Part shown: positions 10,454-21,108 of the stretch, one piece after another
Layout of the letters: each line of letters begins with the position of its first letter
Position numbering within the stretch: position 1 is the stretch's first letter
Assembly: GCF_947493865.1 (NCBI RefSeq)
Contig: NZ_CANLTC010000003.1
Span: 62,001 to 126,000, forward strand
DNA from: an uncultured Halomonas sp.
GTDB taxonomy: Bacteria; Pseudomonadota; Gammaproteobacteria; Pseudomonadales; Halomonadaceae
Direction: 5' to 3'
Length of the DNA: 64,000 bases
The notes under the pieces: generated by a model
Databases searched by the model: none
Told to the model about the DNA's origin: nothing
What the model saw: the letters and a program-made list of their open reading frames with translations, nothing else
Made by a program: the position numbers and the translations under genes

Positions 10454-11617
10454 ATGTTCGAATTGGTAGATAACGCACCTTCAAGTAGCGCAGTCATCAA
10501 GGTGATCGGCGTGGGTGGCGGTGGCGGCAATGCCGTCAATCACATGGTCGAAAGCAACATCGAAGGCGTCGAGTTCATCTGCGCCAACACCGATGCACAG
10601 GCGCTCAAGCGCGTCTCGGCCAAGACCGTTCTTCAACTCGGTACTGAAATCACCAAGGGCCTTGGGGCCGGTGCCAGTCCTGAAGTTGGACGCCAGGCGG
10701 CGATGGAAGATCGCGATCGCATCGCGGAGCTTCTGCAGGGCGCCGACATGGTGTTCATCACTGCCGGCATGGGCGGTGGTACGGGTACAGGCGGCGCTCC
10801 CGTAGTGGCTCAGGTCGCCAAGGAGCTGGGCATCCTTACCGTTGCGGTGGTGACACGCCCATTTCCTTTCGAGGGGCCCAAGCGCATGCGTGCCGCGGAA
10901 GAAGGCATGCGTGAACTGTCCGAGCACGTGGACTCCCTGATCACCATTCCCAACGAGAAGTTGCTGGCGGTGCTTGGCAAGAGCGCAAGCCTTCTGACGG
11001 CATTTAGCGCCGCCAACGACGTGCTGCTTGGCGCCGTTCAAGGTATCGCTGAACTGATCACCAGTCCGGGCATCATCAACGTCGACTTTGCCGACGTTCG
11101 TACGGTCATGTCCGAGATGGGGATGGCGATGATGGGGACCGGCGGCGCCATTGGCGAGAACCGTGCCCGGGAAGCAGCGGAAAAGGCAATTCGCAGCCCG
11201 TTGCTCGAAGATATCGATCTGCACGGTGCTCGCGGCATTCTGGTCAATATTACTGCCGGACCGGATCTGTCCATCGGCGAGTTCAATGATGTAGGTGCCA
11301 CCGTCCAGGAGTTTGCCTCCCAGGATGCCACCATCGTCGTCGGCACCTCCATTGACATGGATATGACCGATGAGCTGCGTGTCACCGTCGTTGCAGCCGG
11401 TCTTGATGCTCAAAAGGAAAAGCCCGCGGTTCGCGAGAATGTGTCGCGCCCGGAGTCCAACGACTATCGCAAGTTGCAGCAGCCGACGGTCATGCGTCAA
11501 CAGGCTGCGAAGGCCGAGCAGGAAAACGCGGTGAAAGCGCGTCAGGAGAAGCGCAAGTCTCAGGAGCTCGATGATTATCTGGATATTCCTGCATTCCTGC
11601 GCCGCCAGGCCGATTGA
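10454..11617 (+). CDS. ftsZ: Cell division protein FtsZ
   Basis: Tubulin-like GTPase that forms the Z-ring. The frame is open further upstream, but ATG 10454 has the CAGGAG ribosome site and gives the canonical N-terminus MFELVDN. It has 387 residues. The tubulin signature GGGTGTG is at 107-113, and the T7 loop with the catalytic aspartates is [14 protein letters not shown] variable linker rich in Gln/Lys/Glu follows. The C-terminal peptide [12 protein letters not shown] is the binding site for FtsA and ZipA. Confidence 0.99.
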   Translation: MFELVDNAPSSSAVIKVIGVGGGGGNAVNHMVESNIEGVEFICANTDAQALKRVSAKTVLQLGTEITKGLGAGASPEVGRQAAMEDRDRIAELLQGADMVFITAGMGGGTGTGGAPVVAQVAKELGILTVAVVTRPFPFEGPKRMRAAEEGMRELSEHVDSLITIPNEKLLAVLGKSASLLTAFSAANDVLLGAVQGIAELITSPGIINVDFADVRTVMSEMGMAMMGTGGAIGENRAREAAEKAIRSPLLEDIDLHGARGILVNITAGPDLSIGEFNDVGATVQEFASQDATIVVGTSIDMDMTDELRVTVVAAGLDAQKEKPAVRENVSRPESNDYRKLQQPTVMRQQAAKAEQENAVKARQEKRKSQELDDYLDIPAFLRRQAD

Positions 11618-11660
11618 GCGGCACTATCGGAGGCATAGGTGGGAGCCAGGTGATATTTTT

Positions 11661-11689
11661 TTGTTAAATCGTTTGTTCGCTGTTATAGT
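11661..11689 (+). promoter_or_regulatory. Predicted sigma-70 promoter for lpxC
   Basis: TTGTTA (11661-11666) and TATAGT (11684-11689) are separated by exactly 17 bases, close to the sigma-70 consensus, and lie 41 bases upstream of the lpxC start. The region is AT-rich relative to ftsZ. An lpxC-proximal promoter is known in Escherichia coli; this placement is by sequence only. Confidence 0.6.
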
Positions 11690-11730
11690 GAACACTGTTC
11701 GACAATTTTTATGACACTTGGCCCTTGCCC

Positions 11731-12645
11731 ATGATCAAACAACGTACGCTCAAAAATACCATGCGCGCTACCGGAGTCGGTTTGCACTCTGGTGAAAAGG
11801 TCCGCCTGACATTGCGTCCGGCACCCATTAATACCGGTATCGTATTCGTGCGTACCGACCTCGATCCTGAAGTGCGCATTCCGGCTCGTGCTGAAAACGT
11901 TACCGACACCACGCTCTGTACTGCCCTGTCCAGTGATGGTGTCAAGGTGGCGACGGTAGAGCATCTCATGTCGGCCTTCGCGGGTCTGGGCATCGACAAT
12001 GTGTTCGTCGAACTCAATGCTCCTGAAGTGCCGATCATGGATGGAAGCGCAGGCCCTTTCGTATTCCTCATTCAGTCTGCGGGGATCGAAGAGCAGAACG
12101 CGCCCAAGAAGTTCATCCGCATCAAGCGTGAGATCGTTGTGAATGACGATGGCAAGGAGGCCGTATTTACCCCTTACGACGGCTTCAAGGTCTCGTTTTC
12201 CATCGATTTCGATCACCCGGCTTTCGATCGGCAGAAGCAGACTGCAACCGTGGACTTTTCGACGACCTCCTTCGTCAAGGAAGTCTCTCGGGCACGCACC
12301 TTCGGCTTCATGCGGGATCTCGAATTCCTGCGCTCCCAGAATCTTGCCCTCGGCGGCAGTCTGGATAACGCCATCGTGGTCGACGATTACCGCGTCCTCA
12401 ACGAGGGTGGCTTGCGCTACGACGATGAATTCGTCAAGCACAAGGTGCTCGATGCCATTGGCGACCTGTATCAGCTTGGTTATAGCCTGATTGGTGAGTT
12501 CCGGGGCGTAAGATCCGGTCACGCGCTGAACAATCAGCTATGTCGCGCCATGCTGGATAACCCGGATGCCTGGGAGATCGTCACTTTCGAGGGTGCTCGT
12601 CAGAAGGCGCCGATTTCCTACTCCGCGCCGGCGATGGCCATGTAG
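11731..12645 (+). CDS. lpxC: UDP-3-O-acyl-N-acetylglucosamine deacetylase LpxC
   Basis: Zinc deacetylase catalysing the committed step of lipid A synthesis. ATG 11731 gives the family N-terminus MIKQRTLKN; a TTG two codons upstream is less likely. It has 304 residues. Zinc and catalytic residues are visible: [15 protein letters not shown] with E77 and H78, FDHPAF, and [15 protein letters not shown] with the conserved His-x3-Asp. It ends the dcw cluster and is followed by a strong hairpin terminator. Confidence 0.98.
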   Translation: MIKQRTLKNTMRATGVGLHSGEKVRLTLRPAPINTGIVFVRTDLDPEVRIPARAENVTDTTLCTALSSDGVKVATVEHLMSAFAGLGIDNVFVELNAPEVPIMDGSAGPFVFLIQSAGIEEQNAPKKFIRIKREIVVNDDGKEAVFTPYDGFKVSFSIDFDHPAFDRQKQTATVDFSTTSFVKEVSRARTFGFMRDLEFLRSQNLALGGSLDNAIVVDDYRVLNEGGLRYDDEFVKHKVLDAIGDLYQLGYSLIGEFRGVRSGHALNNQLCRAMLDNPDAWEIVTFEGARQKAPISYSAPAMAM

Positions 12646-12684
12646 GCGATCACGATCAAACCAAGCCAGCAGTAGAAGGATTCG

Positions 12685-12716
12685 CGCCGATTCAATGTAT
12701 TTGAATCGGCGTTTTT
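12685..12716. terminator. Rho-independent terminator after lpxC
   Basis: An 11-bp perfect stem (CGCCGATTCAA and TTGAATCGGCG) with a five-base loop is followed by TTTTT on the + strand. It lies between convergent lpxC and dciA. Confidence 0.85.
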
Positions 12717-12724
12717 CATTGAAG

Positions 12725-13231
12725 CTACTCCAGGGGGGTGGAGTTCTCGTCTTTTGCTTCTGCATGGGTAGCCAGCCTTTCCAAAGAGCGCTTGAGCATC
12801 GGGTCGTTGATATCTGCGGCACAGCTGGAAATCTCGTCCGCGGCGCGGGCAGAGAGTCCACGAGTCAACCGGAGAGGTATCTTGGGTGGGCTGATGGGAC
12901 GCACCTTGAAGGTCAGGCCGGTAACGCTTTCGAACTCAGGCAGCTGATGCAGCAGTTGCAGCAGCCGGGCTTGTTCGTAACGTAGCCAGGTCATCCATAC
13001 GGCACGATCGGTGATCAGTGTCAGTTTGCCTTGACGATAGCCGCCTACGAAAATATGCTCGCGCACCTCCTGGGGGAGGTGGTCGCGCAAATGTTGCTGT
13101 GCACGATCAATGGCTTGCGCCATGCGCATCAGGTTCCCCAGGTCCCCTCCACCAGAAGAGTGCCCCGTCAATAGCCGGCTCATGGGCTGGGCGCGAAACC
13201 GCTTAGGCTTTATACTCACGGGCTTGCTCAC
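12725..13231 (-). CDS. dciA: DciA-like DUF721 protein (replicative helicase loader)
   Basis: DUF721 proteins (DciA) interact with DnaB and are the ancestral bacterial helicase loaders in species without DnaC or DnaI. It has 168 residues. The conserved N-terminal domain includes LPQEVREHIFVGGYRQGKL, a KH-like fold, then WMTWLRYEQARLLQLL. The C-terminal tail is charged and probably disordered. It is convergent with lpxC and shares the terminator, and is divergent from the secA-side ORF; the neighbourhood next to lpxC and secA is typical. Assignment is by sequence pattern and context. Confidence 0.8.
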   Translation of the reverse strand: MSKPVSIKPKRFRAQPMSRLLTGHSSGGGDLGNLMRMAQAIDRAQQHLRDHLPQEVREHIFVGGYRQGKLTLITDRAVWMTWLRYEQARLLQLLHQLPEFESVTGLTFKVRPISPPKIPLRLTRGLSARAADEISSCAADINDPMLKRSLERLATHAEAKDENSTPLE

Positions 13232-13286
13232 GAACTCCCTGACGTCAATACAGGCAATCTAACACGGCCAGGAGCCCATCGACAGC

Positions 13287-13667
13287 ATGACCCCTTCCGG
13301 TAAATCCGTTACTGCAACGACACCGTTTTCACCTCGTCGTGGAGGCACACGGTTGTGGTTGGCTGGGCTGCTGGTGAGCTGCCTGTTGCCGGGCGCGTTG
13401 GCCCAGGGTGAAAGCCTACGGCTCGTCGAACGTCTGGCTCAGCATTATTTGATCGCATCCCGGGTCGTTCGCGCCAACTCACGGCGGATCGCCAGGCGAA
13501 GCCTCTGGTACCTGCACAATTCGCGTCGTCGACCTCGTCACAAAACGACACCGTTATGGTGTCATCCCGTTCTCCGGCGCTTCTGTGCCGATCATGATGT
13601 CCTGAACCGCCGCGGTCCGCCAGTTCGCGCTCGTCAGATGGCTGTTTGCCGCTCGTCTATCGATTGA
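13287..13667 (+). CDS. Short signal-peptide ORF upstream of secA (possible leader or decayed gene)
   Basis: I do not recognise this 126-codon ORF as a known family. It has an AGGAG site before ATG 13287. Its N-terminus looks like a Sec signal: a basic SPRRGGTR segment, the hydrophobic LWLAGLLVSCLLPGALA and a likely cut after ALA. The rest is very basic with many Arg, and in places another frame looks equally protein-like, so decay by frameshift is possible. Close to the end is RRGPPVRAR, resembling Arg-x-Pro-Pro arrest motifs. SecM, a secreted arrest peptide, holds this same position before secA in Escherichia coli, so a leader role is possible but unproven. Confidence 0.4.
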   Translation: MTPSGKSVTATTPFSPRRGGTRLWLAGLLVSCLLPGALAQGESLRLVERLAQHYLIASRVVRANSRRIARRSLWYLHNSRRRPRHKTTPLWCHPVLRRFCADHDVLNRRGPPVRARQMAVCRSSID

Positions 13668-13785
13668 TTTCATTATTTTGCCTTACCTTTTTCAATCCGA
13701 TGGCGTCGAGCGACGTATTTTATCGCGAGGAAGCAAATGACGGGGCGGCACCGTCTCGTGTGGCCCCAAGAATTCAGGATATCGC

Positions 13786-16521
<2,736 letters not shown>

Positions 16522-16559
16522 TCAGGGTTCAAGTCAAGACAGACTCAGGGAGAAAGGCG

Positions 16560-17774
16560 ATGGCGGTAGGTCAGACAAGCTTTCCCGATATGCCGGTAGT
16601 CGAGGGAATTCGACTGGGGACCGCTAAAGCAGGCATCAAGAAGCCTGACCGCCGCGATCTCGTGGTCATCGAAATTGCCGAAGGCGCAAGCGTTGCGGGG
16701 ACATTCACCCGTAACGCCTTCTGCGCAGCACCGGTACTGGTCGCACGCGAGCATCTGGCAGAGCGAACGCCGCGCTACATGCTGATCAATACCGGCAACG
16801 CCAATGCCGGTACCGGCGACCAAGGGCTGCGAGATGCTCGGGCTTGCTGCATGGCCATACGGGAATTGACCGGCGTGCCCTATGAGGCCGTGTTGCCGTT
16901 TTCCACCGGGGTGATCGGTGAGCCGCTGCCGGTCAATAGCATCTGTTTCGGTCTGCCCGATGCATTGGCGAACATGGGGGGCGACAGCCTTGCCTGGCAG
17001 CAGGCGGCGGAAGGTATTCTCACCACGGATACCCGTACCAAGGGCGCCACGGCCACCTGCGAGATCGGCGGGCAGACCGTCACCCTCAACGGTATTGCCA
17101 AAGGATCGGGGATGATCAGGCCGGACATGGCCACCATGCTGGCATTCGTCGCAACGGATGCCAGGATCGAACGTTCTCAGCTCGAGTCGTTGTTGCGTGA
17201 AGGCGTGGCGCGCTCGTTCAATTGCATTACCGTCGACAGCGATACTTCGACCAACGACGCCTGTATGCTGATCGCCACGGGACGCGGTGCCGCCGTGGCG
17301 GGCGATGATGAAATCGCCGCCTTTCGCGAAGCGCTGGATAAGGTGCTGATCGATCTCGCCCAGCAGATCATTCGCGATGGTGAAGGCGCGACCAAGTTCG
17401 TTACTCTCCAGGTGAGTCAGGCGAACTCCCGTCAGGAAGCGCTTGACGTTGCCTTTACCGTTGCCCATTCCCCCTTGGTCAAGACGGCGCTTTATGCCTC
17501 GGATGCCAACTGGGGGCGTATCCTGGCAGCGGTCGGTCGGGCGCCGGTGAATGATTTCGAGGTTGCACGGGTGACCATCGATCTCGATGATGTGCGCTTG
17601 GTAGAGCAGGGCGGGCGCGCCGAAAGCTATACTGAAGAGGCGGGCAGCGCCATTATGGCCAAGGACGATATCGTCATTCGCATTGCGCTTGGGCGTGGCG
17701 AGAGCGCGGCAACGGTATGGACCTCGGATCTTTCCCACGACTATGTGACGATAAATGCAGATTACCGCAGCTGA
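16560..17774 (+). CDS. argJ: Bifunctional ornithine acetyltransferase / N-acetylglutamate synthase ArgJ
   Basis: Transfers acetyl from N-acetylornithine to glutamate in the cyclic arginine pathway, and in bifunctional members also uses acetyl-CoA. ATG 16560 has a GGGAGAAAGG site; the upstream in-frame extension overlaps secA and was dropped. It has 404 residues. The self-cleavage site is RTKGATATCEIGG, cut before Thr164, which becomes the beta-chain nucleophile. NTGNANAG and VDSDTSTNDACMLIATG are further family signatures. It lies 38 bases after secA. Confidence 0.96.
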   Translation: MAVGQTSFPDMPVVEGIRLGTAKAGIKKPDRRDLVVIEIAEGASVAGTFTRNAFCAAPVLVAREHLAERTPRYMLINTGNANAGTGDQGLRDARACCMAIRELTGVPYEAVLPFSTGVIGEPLPVNSICFGLPDALANMGGDSLAWQQAAEGILTTDTRTKGATATCEIGGQTVTLNGIAKGSGMIRPDMATMLAFVATDARIERSQLESLLREGVARSFNCITVDSDTSTNDACMLIATGRGAAVAGDDEIAAFREALDKVLIDLAQQIIRDGEGATKFVTLQVSQANSRQEALDVAFTVAHSPLVKTALYASDANWGRILAAVGRAPVNDFEVARVTIDLDDVRLVEQGGRAESYTEEAGSAIMAKDDIVIRIALGRGESAATVWTSDLSHDYVTINADYRS

Positions 17775-17802
17775 AACCAGGCAGACGAGGACGTTGAGCA
17801 AC

Positions 17803-18750
17803 ATGATCAAGCGCAGGGTACATGTCGCGGCAGCCGCCATTTTCAGCAGCGATGGCCAGGAAGTCCTGTTGGCAAGGCGCCCCTCCATCGTCGACCAAGG
17901 CGGACTGTGGGAGTTTCCCGGAGGCAAGCTTGCTCCCTTCGAGACCGGCTTCGAGGCGCTCAAGCGGGAATTGCACGAAGAACTCGGTATAACGATCAAG
18001 AAGGCGCAACCGCTGATTCGTGTGCCTCACGAATATCCCGACAAGCATGTGCTGCTGGATGTGTGGCAGGTTCATGCCTTCGAAGGAGAGCCTTACGGGC
18101 GTGAGGGGCAGGCGGTACGCTGGGTGCGCCTTGAAGATCTTTACAACTATGCGTTCCCGGCGGCAAATATGCCGATACTGCGAGCCGTCATGCTGCCCAG
18201 GGAATACCTGATCACTGCCGAGGAAGACGATGAGGCGGTGTTTTCCTCCCGCCTGGAGAGGGCGCTGAAAGAGGATGGTGTGCGTCTCGTACAGCTACGT
18301 GCCAAGACGCTGGACGACAAGGCTTATCAAGAGCGCGCCGCCGCGAGTCTTGCCCTTTGCCGGGAGTACGGTGCACGGCTACTGCTCAACGCCGCCCCCG
18401 GGTTGCTGGACAAGATCGATGCGGATGGCATCCATCTTACCAGCGAGCGTCTGATGGCCCTGGAACGGCGTCCTGTCCCTGCAGGGAAATGGCTCGGTGC
18501 CTCGACTCACGATCGTCTGCAGCTCGAGCAGGCAAATCGTATCGGCTGCGATTTCGTCACGTTATCGCCGCTGCGCACGACACCGACTCACCCGGAAGCC
18601 TCGCCTCTTGGCTGGCACGACTTTCAACAGCTCGTTGAATATGCCGGCACGCCAGTGTATGCCCTGGGCGGCATGAGTTGCGAAGATGCCAATCGCGCCC
18701 GAGCGGTGGGTGCCCAGGGTATCGCATCGATCCGACATTTCTGGAAATAG
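17803..18750 (+). CDS. Nudix hydrolase (MutT-type) fused to a ThiE-like domain
   Basis: Two-domain protein of 315 residues. Residues 1-130 are a MutT-like Nudix hydrolase, expected to hydrolyse oxidised nucleotides such as 8-oxo-dGTP. The Nudix box starts at GGKLAPFETGF (about 40-50) and continues RELHEELGI. Residues 150-315 resemble thiamine-phosphate synthase/TenI TIM barrels (VRLVQLRAK, GIHLTSERL, LGASTHD, ALGGM). The phosphate loop is unusual (TLSPLRTTPTHP), so thiamine synthesis is doubtful. The same fusion occurs next to argJ in pseudomonads. The frame is open from 17755 inside argJ; 17803 begins exactly at the Nudix domain. Confidence 0.85.
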   Translation: MIKRRVHVAAAAIFSSDGQEVLLARRPSIVDQGGLWEFPGGKLAPFETGFEALKRELHEELGITIKKAQPLIRVPHEYPDKHVLLDVWQVHAFEGEPYGREGQAVRWVRLEDLYNYAFPAANMPILRAVMLPREYLITAEEDDEAVFSSRLERALKEDGVRLVQLRAKTLDDKAYQERAAASLALCREYGARLLLNAAPGLLDKIDADGIHLTSERLMALERRPVPAGKWLGASTHDRLQLEQANRIGCDFVTLSPLRTTPTHPEASPLGWHDFQQLVEYAGTPVYALGGMSCEDANRARAVGAQGIASIRHFWK

Positions 18751-18797
18751 GCGATATTCGATCGACCCGGCTCTTCCAGGCGTATTCGATACTCCCG

Positions 18798-18833
18798 CAC
18801 GACAAGGCCATGCTGATGCATGGCCTTGTCGTG
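18798..18833. terminator. Large bidirectional hairpin between convergent genes
   Basis: A perfect 15-bp stem (CACGACAAGGCCATG and its complement) closes a six-base loop between the Nudix-ThiE gene and yacG. No T-run follows on either strand, so it may be a weak terminator or an mRNA-stabilising hairpin rather than a classical Rho-independent terminator. Confidence 0.55.
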
Positions 18834-18847
18834 CAGCATGGCGCTGA

Positions 18848-19099
18848 TTACTTCTGTCCGCCGCGCTCCAGTCGATCGATCAAGGCATCCAGGTCGGCCT
18901 CATCCATGGCCGGTTCCCCGGCAATGCGGTGGGATTCGTCCGCCCAGGCGCCCAGGTCGAGCAACTTGCAGCGTTTGGAACAGAACGGGCGATAGAGATT
19001 GTCCGTGGTCCAGGCTATCTTGGTGCCGCATTCGGGGCAGGCGACTTGCAAGGGGGGCTTGCTGCTGTTTTCAGGCTTGGTGTCGTTGTCGTGGCTCAT
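18848..19099 (-). CDS. yacG: DNA gyrase inhibitor YacG, zinc protein
   Basis: Small zinc-ribbon protein that binds the GyrB C-terminal region and inhibits gyrase. It has 83 residues. The four zinc ligands are C21 and C24 (ACPECGTKI) and C40 and C44 (FCSKRCKLLDLG). The tail after WADESHRI is acidic, as in the family. Its start overlaps the coaE stop by four bases, giving the conserved pilD-coaE-yacG order. Confidence 0.93.
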   Translation of the reverse strand: MSHDNDTKPENSSKPPLQVACPECGTKIAWTTDNLYRPFCSKRCKLLDLGAWADESHRIAGEPAMDEADLDALIDRLERGGQK

Positions 19100-19752
19100 T
19101 CATGCCTTCCGTTGGAGGTGAGTGCAACCAGATCCCGGTAGCGAGCATCAAGCGTGGCTACCTGTTCGGTCAGTGCTGCATGATTGCCTTGATTGTCGAT
19201 GACGTCATCTGCCATTGCCAGGCGCTGTTGACGGGGCATCTGCGCGTGCACGATGGATCTGGCCAGGACTTCATCGCTGTCGTCCCGGGCCATGGTGCGG
19301 GCAATCTGCACGTTTTCCGGCACATCTACGACCAGGCAACGGTCCACCAGTTCCCGCTGGCCCGATTCGAACAGCAGGGGAGAGACCAGTAAATGATAGG
19401 GGGCACCACTGGCGCGCATCGATTCGAGATACTCGAGCAGACGCTGACGAATACGCGGGTGAGTGACGGACTCCAGCCAGCGGCGTTCGGTCTCGTTTCT
19501 GAACACGATGGCGCGCAGGGCACGTCGGTTCAGTTGCCCTTCCGCATCGATCACCTCAGGCCCAAAATGCTCGGCGATCTCGGCCAGGGCCGGCTCCCCG
19601 GGCATCACCACTTCCCGTGCCACATCGTCCGCATCCACCCAGGGAATGCCGTGTGCCTCGAAAGCACGCGCCACGGCGCTCTTGCCCGAGGCGATACCGC
19701 CGGTGATGCCGATGGTCAAAGGGCGTTGCTGCTGGGGAAGGGGTGTATCCAT
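19096..19752 (-). CDS. coaE: Dephospho-CoA kinase CoaE
   Basis: Last enzyme of coenzyme A synthesis, phosphorylating dephospho-CoA on the 3'-OH. It has 218 residues. The P-loop is GITGGIASGKSAV (about 15-27). Next come WVDADDVAREVV, an adenylate-kinase-like lid region and LVVDVPENVQIAR. It is read after pilD with a 56-base gap and overlaps yacG, so all three probably share a transcript. Confidence 0.96.
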   Translation of the reverse strand: MDTPLPQQQRPLTIGITGGIASGKSAVARAFEAHGIPWVDADDVAREVVMPGEPALAEIAEHFGPEVIDAEGQLNRRALRAIVFRNETERRWLESVTHPRIRQRLLEYLESMRASGAPYHLLVSPLLFESGQRELVDRCLVVDVPENVQIARTMARDDSDEVLARSIVHAQMPRQQRLAMADDVIDNQGNHAALTEQVATLDARYRDLVALTSNGRHE

Positions 19753-19808
19753 GAAGCTCCAGTGCGTCGATGCAAGCGGTCACTACTGTTCATGATCGCG
19801 AAGGAGCG

Positions 19809-20672
19809 TCATCCAAGCAAGAGGGACTGATAAAACCTCATCAAATACCCCCCGAAAAGCAGCGTGATCCATCCGGCCATGGCCAGGAACGGGCCGAAGG
19901 GCAGGGCCTGGCCGCGAAGCCGTGGAATCGCGACCTGCACGATGATGCCTATCACCGCGCCCACTCCCGCGGATAGAATCAGCAGCAGTGGCAGCATTTC
20001 CCATCCCGTCCAAGCCCCCAAAGCGGCCAGCAGCTTGAAATCGCCATAACCCATGCCTTCCTTGCCGGTAATCAGCTTGAACAGCCAGTAAAAGCACCAC
20101 AGCACCAGATAACCCGCGATCGCGCCGAGTACCGCGCTTTCCAATAGCCAGGGCTGGTACAGCAGCTGATAGATCAAGCCCAACCATAGTAGCGGCAGCG
20201 TCAGGATGTCCGGGAGCAGTTGAGCGCGCAGATCGATCAGTGCCAGGGTCAGCAGCACTAGACAGGCGATGCTGAGCAGCATGCTTGCGCCATTCAAACC
20301 GTTGAGCACTATCACCGCCAGCACCAGGGCGCCGCTGGCAAGCTCCACCAGTGGATACTGGATGCTGATCGATTCACTGCAGTGGGCGCAGCGCCCGCGG
20401 CGCTTGAGATAGCCAAGCAGTGGAATATTGTCGTGCCAGGCAATGGGGGCGGCGCAGTTTGGGCATCGGGAGCGGGGTGCGGTCAGGGTGACTCTGGGGA
20501 GCTCCGAATCGGCTTCCTCGGGCAATGCCAGCGACTCCCGGGCTTCCCTGCGCCATTCTATCATCAGCATGCCCGGCAGCCGTACCACCACCACATTGAT
20601 GAAGGAGCCCATAATCAAGCCAAACGTGGCCGCCAGGGGCCACGTGATTACAGAAGGAAGGTCGCTGTACAA
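19809..20672 (-). CDS. pilD: Type IV prepilin peptidase / N-methylase PilD
   Basis: Inner-membrane aspartic protease that cuts prepilin leaders and methylates the new N-terminus. It has 287 residues with about eight membrane segments. The N-terminal methylase domain has two Cys pairs, C70/C73 and C95/C98, binding zinc. The catalytic aspartates are D146 in LALIDLRAQLLPD and D210 in GMGYGDFKLLAALGAW. It should process PilA at 24720-25217. It is separated from pilC by 436 bases filled with repeat elements, unlike the tight pilBCD operons of relatives. Confidence 0.96.
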   Translation of the reverse strand: MYSDLPSVITWPLAATFGLIMGSFINVVVVRLPGMLMIEWRREARESLALPEEADSELPRVTLTAPRSRCPNCAAPIAWHDNIPLLGYLKRRGRCAHCSESISIQYPLVELASGALVLAVIVLNGLNGASMLLSIACLVLLTLALIDLRAQLLPDILTLPLLWLGLIYQLLYQPWLLESAVLGAIAGYLVLWCFYWLFKLITGKEGMGYGDFKLLAALGAWTGWEMLPLLLILSAGVGAVIGIIVQVAIPRLRGQALPFGPFLAMAGWITLLFGGYLMRFYQSLLLG

Positions 20673-20709
20673 GATAACCTCTGTTCAAGATGATAAGCCG
20701 TGTAGTTCG

Positions 20710-20845
20710 ACTTACTAGAGAAGTCGGCGAGCGCAGCTCAGACCAGGCAAAAATCGGCGAATGAGCGGAATTTACTGGATGTAAATGAGCATCATGAGCC
20801 GGTTTTTAACGCCGTATGAGCAAAGCGCAGCCACTTTCGCACTAG
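20710..20845. mobile_element. Degenerate MITE-B copy between pilD and pilC
   Basis: This stretch aligns along its length with the intact MITE-B at 26271-26411. Shared blocks include GGCAAAAATCG, a TTTAC...GTAAATGAG core and TTTTTAACGC. Both ends have diverged: the left end reads CTTACTAGAGAAG instead of CTTTGTCTGAGAAG, and the right terminal repeat is shortened. It contains no ORF of its own. It directly abuts MITE-A copy 1. This appears to be the oldest of the MITE-B copies seen. Confidence 0.7.
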
Positions 20846-21108
20846 GGCCTGTTGACGTTTCATCGCGAACCGCGTTACTGCATCAAAAAGTGTCAGTCAA
20901 GGCGCGAAGCGCAGGGAAGGGTTATTCCCTTTTCACGTTTCGCAACGCAGAATGGCGCTTTTTGCTGCGCAACCCGAAGGGCTGGGCCAGTTTTTATCCG
21001 CTGCTGCGTTAGTCGTCGTTCATTTGGAATAACCAAATTTCTCTCCTCCTGCCTTGCCCCGAATAAAAACTGGCGCCAGCGCGGCCGTGAATGAAACGTC
21101 AACAGGCC
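20846..21108. mobile_element. MITE-A copy 1 (263 bp, perfect 18-bp terminal inverted repeats)
   Basis: The ends are GGCCTGTTGACGTTTCAT and its exact complement. The element is flanked by CTAG on both sides (20842-20845 and 21109-21112), consistent with a 4-bp YTAR target duplication as made by IS5-group transposases. It has no coding capacity, so it would need a transposase in trans. Internally there are small palindromes such as TTGGAATAACCAA. The right-hand CTAG includes the TAG stop codon of pilC. Confidence 0.85.

Noticed and set aside
20785..21012. Open frame within MITE-A/MITE-B
   Set aside because: Crosses both elements; no similarity to transposases; the copy at 26.2 kb does not preserve it.
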